DNA from: Alkanophaga liquidiphilum
GTDB lineage: Archaea; Halobacteriota; Syntropharchaeia; Alkanophagales; B39-G2
Reading direction: 5' to 3'
NCBI GenBank assembly: GCA_029259535.1
Contig: JAPHEF010000014.1
Coordinates: 1-41,449 of the forward strand
DNA: 41,449 bases
A program made the position numbers and the translations under genes. Positions 30,861 through 38,210 of this stretch are shown one piece after another (within the stretch, counting starts at the first letter, position 1; each line of letters starts with the position of its first letter). The notes beneath the pieces were generated by a model that ran no database searches, was not told the origin of the DNA, and saw only the letters and a list, made by a program, of their open reading frames with translations.

Positions 30861-31484
30861 GTGCCAGGACCGAGATTAAGAAGGGCGGCAGTCATCTTAG
30901 CAGGCGGCAGGAGCACGAGACTACGCAAGGAAAAGTGTTTCTTGGAGTTTGAGGGCAAGCCCTTGATAAAACGGGTGGCGGATGCCGTTCATGGCGTCGT
31001 TGACGAGCTTGTGGTGGCGGTGCGGAACGAAACGCAAGCGAGAGCCGTTGAAAAAATCTGCAACGCTAAAATCGCAATTGACAGCTTCAAGGACTTCGGA
31101 CCGTTAGCCGGCATCCTTGCGGGTTTAGAGGCGACAGTTGCAGAGTATTCGGTGGTTCTTGGTTGCGACATGCCTTTTGTGAGAGCCGAGGTTGTAGAAT
31201 TCCTTTTTGAGCTTGCGGAGGAGCTGGCGGTGGATGCTGTCGTTCCTGAATGGGATAATGGCGACATAGAGCCTTTACATGCGGTTTACAAGACGGGAGC
31301 TATGGCGAGGGAAGCTCGCCGCTTGATGCTTAAAGGAAATAAAAGCATTAGAGTGCCCTTGCGCTTCTTAAATGTGAAATTCGTGCCCGTGCGGCTGATA
31401 AGAGAGTTGGACGAAAAGCTTGAAACGTTTACGAACATAAACGTCCCTGAGGACCTATGGCAGCTTACGTTAAAGCGACGCTAA
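30861..31484 (+). CDS. mobA: Molybdenum cofactor guanylyltransferase MobA-like
   Basis: MobA adds GMP to molybdopterin (or the tungsten form) to make the dinucleotide cofactor. The 207-aa product starts at a GTG (30861), with GGTGGT just upstream. It shows VILAGGRSTRLRKEKCFLEF (the GTP-binding loop and lysine), GPLAGILAGLEA, VVLGCDMPFV (metal-binding Asp), EPLHAVY, and the late FTNINVPEDL typical of MobA. CobY, the archaeal cobinamide-phosphate guanylyltransferase, has a related fold, but the 'NIN-PEDL' ending and CDMPF argue for MobA. It converges with fwdDBAC, whose FwdB and FwdD bind exactly such a bis-pterin guanine dinucleotide, so the neighbourhood is meaningful. Confidence 0.82.
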   Translation: MPGPRLRRAAVILAGGRSTRLRKEKCFLEFEGKPLIKRVADAVHGVVDELVVAVRNETQARAVEKICNAKIAIDSFKDFGPLAGILAGLEATVAEYSVVLGCDMPFVRAEVVEFLFELAEELAVDAVVPEWDNGDIEPLHAVYKTGAMAREARRLMLKGNKSIRVPLRFLNVKFVPVRLIRELDEKLETFTNINVPEDLWQLTLKRR

Positions 31485-31538
31485 GCGTCAGACGAGCGGT
31501 ACTACTATCCATCTCGGGGAAATTAATTGTGTTAAAAA

Positions 31539-32321
31539 TTAGGGGGCGTAGAGGACGCCTTTTGCCTTTTTACCCATTGCGAGGTCGCCGGCGTATTTTT
31601 TCAGCTTTACGCCCTCGACTTCCTCTTCGCCCTCGAAGCGGAACGATGGCAGCATGTCCACGACTTTGCCCTTAACGACGAGCGTGCCGCCGGTCATTTC
31701 GCCGCCCGGCGCTTCTGCGTCGCCGCCGATGACGATGCGTCCGCCTTTCATGCCGAGTCCTGCGAGAATGCCAACAGCACCCTCAATGACGATTTCGCCA
31801 CCGCTGCAGAGGTAGCCGACGTAGTCACCAGCGCTGCCCTTGACTACGATGCGTCCGCCTGTCATCCCTGTCATCTCGCCTCGGTAGGCGGCTCCGAGGT
31901 AGTCGTCGGCGTCGCCCTCTATTATTAGTTCACCGCCTCGCATTTCCCGACCCGCCCAGCAGCCGGCGTTGCCTTTGACGAGTATACGACCGCCACTCAT
32001 CATGGCGCCACAATGCATGCCGACATCGCTCTCAACGATAATCTCGCCAGCTTTCATCCCCTCGCCGACACGCTTCACGCTTGCAAAATCGCCCTTGCAG
32101 ACTATTTTAACGTCGTCGGGCTTCTCGGCACTGCCCTCAACGCCCACATCAAACAGGTCGCCAAGTTTTTCCTGACGGTTCCCCCACCACACCTTCAGCT
32201 CCTTGATTTCGTCGGCACTCTTCCCGCAGAGGGCGTCCGGCGTCACGCCGTCAAGCTCCACCGGCACCCTTGCGACCCCTTCAAACACTTTCTCCTTAAT
32301 CCCAAGTGTTATCGTCTGCAT
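31539..32321 (-). CDS. fwdC: Formylmethanofuran dehydrogenase subunit C
   Basis: FwdC is the beta-helical scaffold subunit of the enzyme that interconverts CO2 and formylmethanofuran, related to the C-terminal domain of glutamate synthase. The product (260 aa from the ATG at 32321) shows the family's repeated turns, for example MMSGGRILVKGNAGCWAG, MRGGELIIEGDADDYLG and MTGGRIVVKGSAGDYVG. The start is set by GAGGTGG nine bases upstream; an earlier GTG at 32333 is possible. The gene lies next to the fwdA stop and is last in the fwdD-B-A-C operon. Confidence 0.94.
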   Translation of the reverse strand: MQTITLGIKEKVFEGVARVPVELDGVTPDALCGKSADEIKELKVWWGNRQEKLGDLFDVGVEGSAEKPDDVKIVCKGDFASVKRVGEGMKAGEIIVESDVGMHCGAMMSGGRILVKGNAGCWAGREMRGGELIIEGDADDYLGAAYRGEMTGMTGGRIVVKGSAGDYVGYLCSGGEIVIEGAVGILAGLGMKGGRIVIGGDAEAPGGEMTGGTLVVKGKVVDMLPSFRFEGEEEVEGVKLKKYAGDLAMGKKAKGVLYAP

Positions 32322-32334
32322 CCGCACCACCACC

Positions 32335-34029
32335 TCACTCCGCAGCCCCCGCTTTTATCACATATGGCTTCGGCACGTAGTCGTCCTGCACCGGATAGTT
32401 CGCAAGACTCACCGTGTAATACTCCTTGAACATTTTTTCGAGGTCGCTCAGCATTTCCTTCCAGACAGCTTCGTCTTCATAACGAACGTCCACGTAGAAC
32501 GTTCGCCCTTCGGGAACGGCGACGACCTCTCCGTCCTTAACGACGACCTCTCCACCCTTAATAGTGTATTTTGCGTTCAGCAATGCCTTCTGGATTTTAC
32601 CGGCGTCGGTCTCCTCAGGCGAAATTTCGTAAATCGCAACGTCGGCATCCGCCCCGACGCCTAAATGCCCCTTACCATGCTCGTGCAGCCCCAGAATCTT
32701 CGCAGGCGTCCCCCTTGTCATGACCGCCACCTCATACCAGTCAAGCTCTCGCTCAATCGTTGGGAGCAGCGCACGCTCGTTTATCACAGAATGCACCTCC
32801 TTCATGACCTCTTCCCGCCGCTTCCTGCTCATCAGCAGCGATATCAGAATCGGATACGTGATGAAGGGCCCGCCGTTCGGGTGGTCAGTCGTCAGGACGA
32901 CCTTCCAAGGGTCTTTGACGAGGAGCGCCAACTCCATGCCGATTGCCCACTGTATAGTGTTCACCGCCACTTTCCCTGAATACAAGAACGGTGTGATACC
33001 AGAGCCCGTTTCAAGCTCGACGTCACAGTTCGTCCATTTCCTACCGGTAAGCAAATACAGATTGTATTCCATCGGACCGTCGGCGGTCATCGTCGTCGTA
33101 TCCCCCAACATCACCGCCCCCAAGTCAATCGTGATGTGCTCGTGCTGGTCCACGTATTTTGCAATCTCGTCAGCCTTCGACTCGAAATTCCCCCAGTTCG
33201 TCCCGCCGTATGAGTGGAATTGGACGTGCGTCGCATGCATGACCTGTCGCTTCCGACTCGGTTTCGTTCCCTTCACTAAATCGTAAGTTTTGAGCGTTGT
33301 CTCGTAGTTTCCGGGCTGCCCAAGGCGGTTTGCGTGTAGATGAATGCTATGCGGTAGCGAAAGACGCTCGTTAGCCTCAGCCAACGCCTTTATTATCTCG
33401 GCGGGCGTGACGTCAAAGTAAGGAACCGGGTCCTCAAGCCCACAGTTCTTCCGCCAGCCCCACGCTTCAGTGCCGCCCGGATTCACGATTTTGACGCCGT
33501 AACCCTTCGTCGCATTTATCATCCAAGCGATATAAGCTGCGAGCTTCTCAACATCGCCACTCTTTGCATATTGCAGCGTCATCCAGTTGTTGTCGAGGAG
33601 CGGCATCCCAGCTTTGTCCACAATCGGCGTATCCATTAACTCCTCGTGCATATGCCTCGCCTTCAGCGGCGGCATCGCCGGCTCCATTAAGAACGTGTAG
33701 CCCATCTTTGCGTAGCGGTAGCCCGTCGCAAACGTGTTTGGCACGGAGTAGCCAGAACACGCCCGGCAGACGCCCGTCCTGGGCTCAAGCCCCTTCCTTC
33801 CGTCTTCAGGTCTGAGAAGACGCCCCGCATTTACTTTCCCGCCAGCTACGTGTGTGTGAGCGTCCACGCCGCCCGGCATCACGATGCAACCGCTCGCATC
33901 TATTACCCTCGCCTCCGACGAGACAGACTCCACGACCTTCCCGTCCTTAATGCAGATGTCCATCTTTTCGCCTTTGACCCCGTTAATCGGGTCGAAAACA
34001 ATCCCGTTTTTTATCAGAAGCTCCGCCAT
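32335..34029 (-). CDS. fwdA: Formylmethanofuran dehydrogenase subunit A
   Basis: FwdA is the amidohydrolase-type subunit that hydrolyses or condenses formate and methanofuran at a binuclear zinc site. The 564-aa product has the HxH motif in MPGGVDAHTHVAGGKVN (H58, H60), the probable carboxylated lysine K180 in GYGVKIVNPGG, the HATHVQFHSYGG segment, and the catalytic Asp in VVLTTDHPNGGPF. All expected active-site elements seem present. GAGGTGG precedes the ATG. It is nine bases after fwdB. Confidence 0.96.
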   Translation of the reverse strand: MAELLIKNGIVFDPINGVKGEKMDICIKDGKVVESVSSEARVIDASGCIVMPGGVDAHTHVAGGKVNAGRLLRPEDGRKGLEPRTGVCRACSGYSVPNTFATGYRYAKMGYTFLMEPAMPPLKARHMHEELMDTPIVDKAGMPLLDNNWMTLQYAKSGDVEKLAAYIAWMINATKGYGVKIVNPGGTEAWGWRKNCGLEDPVPYFDVTPAEIIKALAEANERLSLPHSIHLHANRLGQPGNYETTLKTYDLVKGTKPSRKRQVMHATHVQFHSYGGTNWGNFESKADEIAKYVDQHEHITIDLGAVMLGDTTTMTADGPMEYNLYLLTGRKWTNCDVELETGSGITPFLYSGKVAVNTIQWAIGMELALLVKDPWKVVLTTDHPNGGPFITYPILISLLMSRKRREEVMKEVHSVINERALLPTIERELDWYEVAVMTRGTPAKILGLHEHGKGHLGVGADADVAIYEISPEETDAGKIQKALLNAKYTIKGGEVVVKDGEVVAVPEGRTFYVDVRYEDEAVWKEMLSDLEKMFKEYYTVSLANYPVQDDYVPKPYVIKAGAAE

Positions 34030-34038
34030 GCTACCACC

Positions 34039-35367
34039 TCACCGCAACCCCTTAATCTTCAAAACTTGGACGAAGTTTTGAAGACGGAGAACCTCGTCCA
34101 AAATCCTCTCCAAAATCTCCTCATCGGTCAGGAACTCCGTCTCTACAAGTTTCCTGAGGCGTAGCGGCACTTTGTCCATGCGGTATGCAGTGCCTTCGGC
34201 TTCGACGCCGCAGACTGCCGACGGGATGACGACGTCCGCAATTTCCGTCGTAGGGCTCGGATACGGGTCTATCACGACAAGCGGGATTTTAGCGAGGTGC
34301 TTGACGCATTCTGCTGGGAAGTGCGCAGCCGGGTCCGACGCAACGATTAAAGCGGCGTCGCACTCCTTCCTCGAAAGCACATCGTTGGCGGCGGTCTCCC
34401 CGGGATTATACCAAGCGTAGCCTCTTGCCAAATCCACGGCGAACGGAAAGCCTGTCTGCCAGGTGCAGACTTGGTTGAAGCCCGTGACGTTGTAGTGCCC
34501 ACGCATCGGCATGATTGCGAACTTCGTGAACGCATACAAGTCTCTGACGAGGGAAATTGCCTGTTCTATGTTATTGTGCTTGTAGCGGGACTGCGTGAGC
34601 CCCATGCCAAAGAATATTATGCCGAACTGCGCCGTCTTCATCATCTCCGCAAGCTCCACGAGCCTCTCCTTCGGGACGCCGCCAACACTTTCGGGAACGA
34701 CGTCTGCAAAGCCATTGACAATCGCTCTCAGAGCAGCAAGCACTAAATAATCCTTGTTCGGCTCCACTCTGATGAAAATGTCAGCCATCCTCGCAGTCCT
34801 CGACTCACGAACGTCCACGACAACGAGTTTGCGGTCTTTCTTGCCTTCGGGGCGGAACCAACCCTTTGTGAGGTAGGAATAGCGGCGCATGTGGTTGCCG
34901 TGCGCCTCCACAGGGTTAGCACCCCAGAAGATTACGAGGTCCGCTCGGTTTTTCACCTCGCCAAGCGTGCACGTCGGGAGTCCGACTCCCTGAACAGCTT
35001 GGACGGTCGGACCGTGGCAAACCGACGCCGTGTTGTCGATGACGCCGCCAAGAACCTCAGCCAGTAGAATGCCAACCTTATGCGTCTCGCAAACCGTGCA
35101 GCTCCAGCCGTAGAGCAGCGGGCGTCTTGCCGCCGCCAGGATTTCCGCTGCTCTCTTTATGGCTTCCTCGTAAGAGCATTCCTTGAGCTCGTCGCCCTCC
35201 CTGAGAAGCGGGCTTTTAAGCCTGCCGTGTCCGAGAATCTTCGCACGCCCGACGGCGCAGGCGCCCCGCACTTTCTTCACGGCGTTGCCCTCGACTTCCA
35301 CTCTAATATCATCGCACAAACACCCGCAGAGCGGGCAGACGACATCTGTCACGGTAGGCACGCTCAC
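34039..35367 (-). CDS. fwdB: Formylmethanofuran dehydrogenase subunit B (pterin-binding)
   Basis: FwdB is the molybdo/tungstopterin subunit that reduces CO2 to formate. From the GTG at 35367 the product is 442 aa. The N-terminal [4Fe-4S] site is CPLCGCLCDD (C11, C14, C18) with CAVG later (C37). The metal-ligand cysteine lies in NTASVCHGPTVQA (C117), encoded by a Cys codon, so this is not the selenocysteine form. VIFWGANPVEAHGNH and MPMRGHYNVTG bind the pterin. The frame stays open far upstream (to 35499), but that part is antisense-like Arg-rich sequence inside fwdD. The GTG overlaps the fwdD stop as GTGA; a second GTG six bases later (35361) is also possible, with GGGGGTG upstream. Mo versus W cannot be told from sequence. 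Confidence 0.94.
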   Translation of the reverse strand: MSVPTVTDVVCPLCGCLCDDIRVEVEGNAVKKVRGACAVGRAKILGHGRLKSPLLREGDELKECSYEEAIKRAAEILAAARRPLLYGWSCTVCETHKVGILLAEVLGGVIDNTASVCHGPTVQAVQGVGLPTCTLGEVKNRADLVIFWGANPVEAHGNHMRRYSYLTKGWFRPEGKKDRKLVVVDVRESRTARMADIFIRVEPNKDYLVLAALRAIVNGFADVVPESVGGVPKERLVELAEMMKTAQFGIIFFGMGLTQSRYKHNNIEQAISLVRDLYAFTKFAIMPMRGHYNVTGFNQVCTWQTGFPFAVDLARGYAWYNPGETAANDVLSRKECDAALIVASDPAAHFPAECVKHLAKIPLVVIDPYPSPTTEIADVVIPSAVCGVEAEGTAYRMDKVPLRLRKLVETEFLTDEEILERILDEVLRLQNFVQVLKIKGLR

Positions 35368-35741
35368 ACCCCCAAACTCTTCAGAAGCTCCCTTACAGAA
35401 GGAACGTTTTCGCTCGTCCGCTCGATTTCGGCATCTATGCCTTTGAACTGCGGCATGCCGACGCCACCCGTGTCGCCGCCGACAACAGCGTTCGCCCAAG
35501 GTCCCATCGGGATGAACGCGATTCCCTGCGGGTTGCCGTCCGCCTTCTTTGCAACCACGACGACCTCGCCGAACTGCGTCTTCACTTTAACGTTATTCCC
35601 TTCAGAGACGCCCACCGCCTTCATATCGTCCTCACTGAGCTCGCAGACAGCAACCACCTTCTGGTACTCCTCAGAAAGCTTATTTTCGAGATTCTGACCT
35701 TGCTCTATAGTCCTACCTGTGATGAGCTTCACCCTCACCAT
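35364..35741 (-). CDS. fwdD: Formylmethanofuran dehydrogenase subunit D
   Basis: FwdD forms the molybdopterin-dinucleotide-binding barrel domain that in formate dehydrogenases is fused to the catalytic subunit. The product (125 aa from ATG at 35741; a TTG at 35747 is possible) has VKLITGRTIEQGQNLENKL, GVSEGNNVKVKTQFGEVVV and IAFIPMGPWANAVVGGDTG, all typical of the subunit. It is first in the operon. Upstream, on this strand, ACAAATTTATGTC near 35771-35783 is a TATA-like element. Subunits E, F and G are not present here. Confidence 0.93.
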   Translation of the reverse strand: MVRVKLITGRTIEQGQNLENKLSEEYQKVVAVCELSEDDMKAVGVSEGNNVKVKTQFGEVVVVAKKADGNPQGIAFIPMGPWANAVVGGDTGGVGMPQFKGIDAEIERTSENVPSVRELLKSLGV

Positions 35742-35861
35742 CCTCAACCCCGTCTCTTAGTCCAGCGGCATGACATAAATTTGTTACCATGTCCAGCGTC
35801 CGCCGCCGAGCACGCCTCAGAGTAAAGCTTAAAAAGAGGGGGGTGAACGTAGTATCAGAGC

Positions 35862-35936
35862 GCTCCGCTGGTGTAGCCGGGCCAATCATTCGGGCCTCTC
35901 GAGCCCGAGACCGGGGTTCAAATCCCCGGCGGAGCA
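35862..35936 (+). tRNA. tRNA-Glu (anticodon CTC)
   Basis: The acceptor stem GCTCCGC pairs with GCGGAGC, followed by discriminator A. The D arm has the unusual GTGTAGCCGGGCCAATCAT form seen in archaeal tRNA-Glu. The anticodon stem CGGGC/GCCCG has loop CTCTCGA, anticodon CTC. The T arm is CCGGGGTTCAAATCCCCGG. There is no intron and no encoded CCA. A boxA-like CTTAAAAAG lies about 30 bases upstream (35828-35836). Confidence 0.95.
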
Positions 35937-36122
35937 TTATTTCTGGAGTAAAAAGCCTGTTAGAATGTTTTGTTTGAAAGGGCAGAGGTGCGTAAGGACA
36001 AGAAAGAGGAAATTCATGAGATAGTAGTTAGATATAATTGCGGATATATTTCAAAAATAGAAATATGTGCAATACGGATATAATACCATTGGAATGATAT
36101 ACATAATACATACGAATGAGTT

Positions 36123-36162
36123 GAGCGAAATTTCTGGAGCACGAGCGAAATTTCTGGAGCAC
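36123..36162 (+). repeat. Perfect tandem repeat, 2 x 20 bp, upstream of the RRM gene
   Basis: The 20-base unit GAGCGAAATTTCTGGAGCAC occurs twice head to tail with no mismatch. It ends five bases before the TATA box of the RRM gene, exactly where archaeal activator sites or the BRE region lie. It could be a double binding site for a regulator or a recent slippage duplication. Confidence 0.85.
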
Positions 36163-36167
36163 AAAAC

Positions 36168-36176
36168 TTTATATAG
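36168..36176 (+). promoter_or_regulatory. TATA box of the RRM protein gene
   Basis: TTTATATAG matches the archaeal TATA consensus. It predicts a start near 36197, leaving a short leader that contains the GGAGGGAT ribosome binding site before the ATG at 36217. Confidence 0.6.
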
Positions 36177-36216
36177 GTTAAACATTATAAGAGGTATAAC
36201 ATCATGGAGGGATAAA

Positions 36217-36495
36217 ATGAACATCTACGTAGGGAACTTATCGCGTGATACCACTGAAGATGATTTGAGGCTGGCTTTTGAGAGCTTTGGACAAGTGGAA
36301 TCAGTCACTATTATTAAGGACAAGTTCAGCGGTGAGTCAAGAGGATTCGGATTTGTGGAAATGCCCGTCGAAGATGATGCTAAGGCAGCAATCACCGGCA
36401 TGAACGGTAAGGAGTTGAAGGGACGAACGCTTAGCGTTAATAAGGCTCGCCCTCGCTTTGAAGGCCGTCGAGGCGGTGGGCGGCGTTCCTGGTAA
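36217..36495 (+). CDS. RRM-domain RNA-binding protein, 92 aa
   Basis: The start is the ATG at 36217 with GGAGGG six bases upstream; an in-frame extension to 36067 is not coding-like. The product is one RNA recognition motif with RNP2 as IYVGNLS (residues 3-9) and RNP1 as SRGFGFVEM, followed by a short Arg/Gly tail (FEGRRGGGRRSW). This resembles the small cyanobacterial and bacterial Rbp proteins linked to cold response. RRM proteins are uncommon in archaea, so gene transfer from bacteria is plausible. It has its own strong promoter and a tandem repeat upstream and stands alone. RNA targets are unknown. Confidence 0.92.
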   Translation: MNIYVGNLSRDTTEDDLRLAFESFGQVESVTIIKDKFSGESRGFGFVEMPVEDDAKAAITGMNGKELKGRTLSVNKARPRFEGRRGGGRRSW

Positions 36496-36542
36496 GCAGC
36501 GATCAGACATAACAGATTCATGATAGAACTTCGCCTAACAGG

Positions 36543-36597
36543 GTGTATCCGGCTTCGCTACGCCACGCCAAACCCAGCGCCGCTGGACCAGATACAC
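36543..36597. terminator. Inverted repeat after the RRM gene, possible terminator or structured RNA
   Basis: GTGTATC at 36543-36549 pairs with GATACAC at 36591-36597. Inside it, CCAGCGCCGCTGG forms a second perfect inverted repeat. It lies between the convergent RRM and PRC-barrel genes. No T tract follows closely, so a classical archaeal terminator is not certain. Confidence 0.3.
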
Positions 36598-36643
36598 GCT
36601 AATAGGCAGCACACGTGAAAATAGCTCCAAACGAGGTTAACCG

Positions 36644-37333
36644 TTACTCCTTCTCGACGACTACGCTTTTGTTATACAAGTTCAGCTTGAGGTCGTCAAA
36701 CGGGATGTCCTCAAAATCCTTCATCCGTGTATTGACTTTAAGCTCCACACTTCTCGTCTCGTCATCGAAAATAACGTTCTCTACCTCCCCTACGTAAGTC
36801 CCATCATTTGACAGGACTTTCCTCCCCAGCAAGCTGCTGCTAAAGATTTTCGGGCTTCGCCGTTTGCCTTCAACCAGACTGAACAAAAGTTCTTCCTTCC
36901 TTCTGATTTCGTGCATGTCAGCGCCGAGAAGCCCGCATAGGGTATTAACGTCCACAATATCATCCAACCTGAGGGAAAGCATGCTCAGGACGGCGTATAC
37001 GAAGCACTGCGACATCGCAAATGGGTAATCATAGGCGAAACGCCCGTGCAGCGCAACGGCGTCAGCGTCATCGGCGCAAAGCATGAAATTGTTAACGATG
37101 GAACGGACGCCCTCGACTATTATCTCCAGCGCATCCTCCTTTGAAACGTTCTCCGAAGGCACAATGGCAGCCGCCGCCTGAACTGCAAATCTCATGAAAT
37201 ACTCAAGAGAACGCCTGTCCACGTCCTCAAAGATGATGTTCCAAGGGAAGAGTTTTGTTCTGTAATACGATGCCACTTTGCTCTTCAATTCCTCCTTACG
37301 CTTATCCCGCCTCCCGAAGCCGAAGAATCGCAT
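36644..37333 (-). CDS. PRC-barrel domain protein with an unrecognised N-terminal domain
   Basis: The start is the ATG at 37333, six bases after a GGGTGAGAAGG tract; the product is 229 aa. The last 65 residues form a PRC-barrel (LLGRKVLSNDGTYVGEVENV ... VELKVNTRMKDF ... LYNKSVVVEKE). PRC-barrels in archaea occur in cell-division proteins (CdvA, CdpB) and in RNA-processing proteins. The N-terminal 160 residues are helical, containing AVQAAAAIVPSENVSKEDAL and FAMSQCFVYAVLSMLSLRLD, and I do not recognise them. The gene begins a few bases after the stop of the coiled-coil/winged-helix gene, so the two probably work together. A membrane location is not predicted. Confidence 0.75.
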   Translation of the reverse strand: MRFFGFGRRDKRKEELKSKVASYYRTKLFPWNIIFEDVDRRSLEYFMRFAVQAAAAIVPSENVSKEDALEIIVEGVRSIVNNFMLCADDADAVALHGRFAYDYPFAMSQCFVYAVLSMLSLRLDDIVDVNTLCGLLGADMHEIRRKEELLFSLVEGKRRSPKIFSSSLLGRKVLSNDGTYVGEVENVIFDDETRSVELKVNTRMKDFEDIPFDDLKLNLYNKSVVVEKE

Positions 37334-37338
37334 CCTTC

Positions 37339-38208
37339 TCACCCTTTTTTAAACCTTCGCATAATCTCTTTCAGCCCCGTCAGGGCAGTGGGCTTCACGC
37401 TCCGCCGCACCTCGCCTTGGCACAGTGTCCAGACCCATTTCCCAAAATCTGTTATCTCGTAAACGCTGCCGCTTCTTTCCACGATGTTGTATTCCGGAAC
37501 ATTTGCCAGCCGCTCAAGCTCCTCCGTCAGCCTTTTATCGTAAGTGTCTTTCACAAGCTCCTTGAACTCTTTGTCCCTCTTATAAGAAATGTCTAATATT
37601 TCGTCCAAGCTCAGGGGTTTCCCTACGCTCATGAGCGTTTTAAGGGCGACGTAGGCGTAGTCGTTCTCGATGAGGCGCTCCCAGCTCTTGTCAAGCTCGT
37701 TTTCCAAACCGAGTTTCTTCTTCGCCGCCTCTTGGATGAGGGTCGTGACGTAGCTCAGCGTTTTGACTGCGGAAATCTCATCACTGGCTTCCACATATAT
37801 CCCCGCCTCTGAAATTACAGCTTTCTTGAACCTGATTTCTGGCATGGGCTTTCCGAAAATGATGTCGGTCATCGCCGTAAAATAATGCTCGGACAGCGGT
37901 TCGTCGTCATATGGATAAAGCTCCCCGTTCCAGAGGTCGAGATTTGGGGCGAAGCGCGCCGTGAGTTCGAGCAAATCCCGCGTGACGTCCTTTATTGCTG
38001 AGAACGCCCCACGCTTTGACTCCAGTTCCATCCGCATTTCCTTTGCCCGCCTTTCCAGCTCGTCGCGCAATTTGCCGCTTATTCCCCGCTCTAACAGCTT
38101 CTCGATCTCCCGCAGCTCCTTTTCATAATCACGCTTGGCGATTTTCTCCTTTAGCCGCCAATACTCCTCTGCGAGTGCGTTCGCCCTTTTGTTAAAATTG
38201 TCGCTCAT
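37339..38208 (-). CDS. Coiled-coil protein with predicted winged-helix C-terminus, unknown function
   Basis: The product is 289 aa from the ATG at 38208. Residues 1-75 form a strongly charged coiled coil (EEYWRLKEKIAKRDYEKELR and following). A middle domain (about 75-180) contains LWNGELYPYDDEPLSEHYFT. A C-terminal part (from about 190) looks like one or two winged helices, with LKTLMSVGKPLSLDEILDIS and YEITDFGKWVWTL. I do not recognise the family. It sits two bases after pncB and just before the PRC-barrel gene, with coupled spacing throughout. It could be a DNA-associated or cell-division protein, but that is speculation. Confidence 0.7.
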   Translation of the reverse strand: MSDNFNKRANALAEEYWRLKEKIAKRDYEKELREIEKLLERGISGKLRDELERRAKEMRMELESKRGAFSAIKDVTRDLLELTARFAPNLDLWNGELYPYDDEPLSEHYFTAMTDIIFGKPMPEIRFKKAVISEAGIYVEASDEISAVKTLSYVTTLIQEAAKKKLGLENELDKSWERLIENDYAYVALKTLMSVGKPLSLDEILDISYKRDKEFKELVKDTYDKRLTEELERLANVPEYNIVERSGSVYEITDFGKWVWTLCQGEVRRSVKPTALTGLKEIMRRFKKG

Positions 38209-38210
38209 GT

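Noticed and set aside
30861..31484. CobY (cobinamide-phosphate guanylyltransferase) for the nucleotidyltransferase
   Set aside because: The CDMPF and FTNINVPEDL segments and fwd linkage fit MobA better, but the alternative is not fully excluded.
35368..35499. N-terminal extension of fwdB to 35499
   Set aside because: The extra 44 codons are Arg/His/Cys-rich and lie inside fwdD in another frame; the family N-terminus begins at CPLCGCLCDD.
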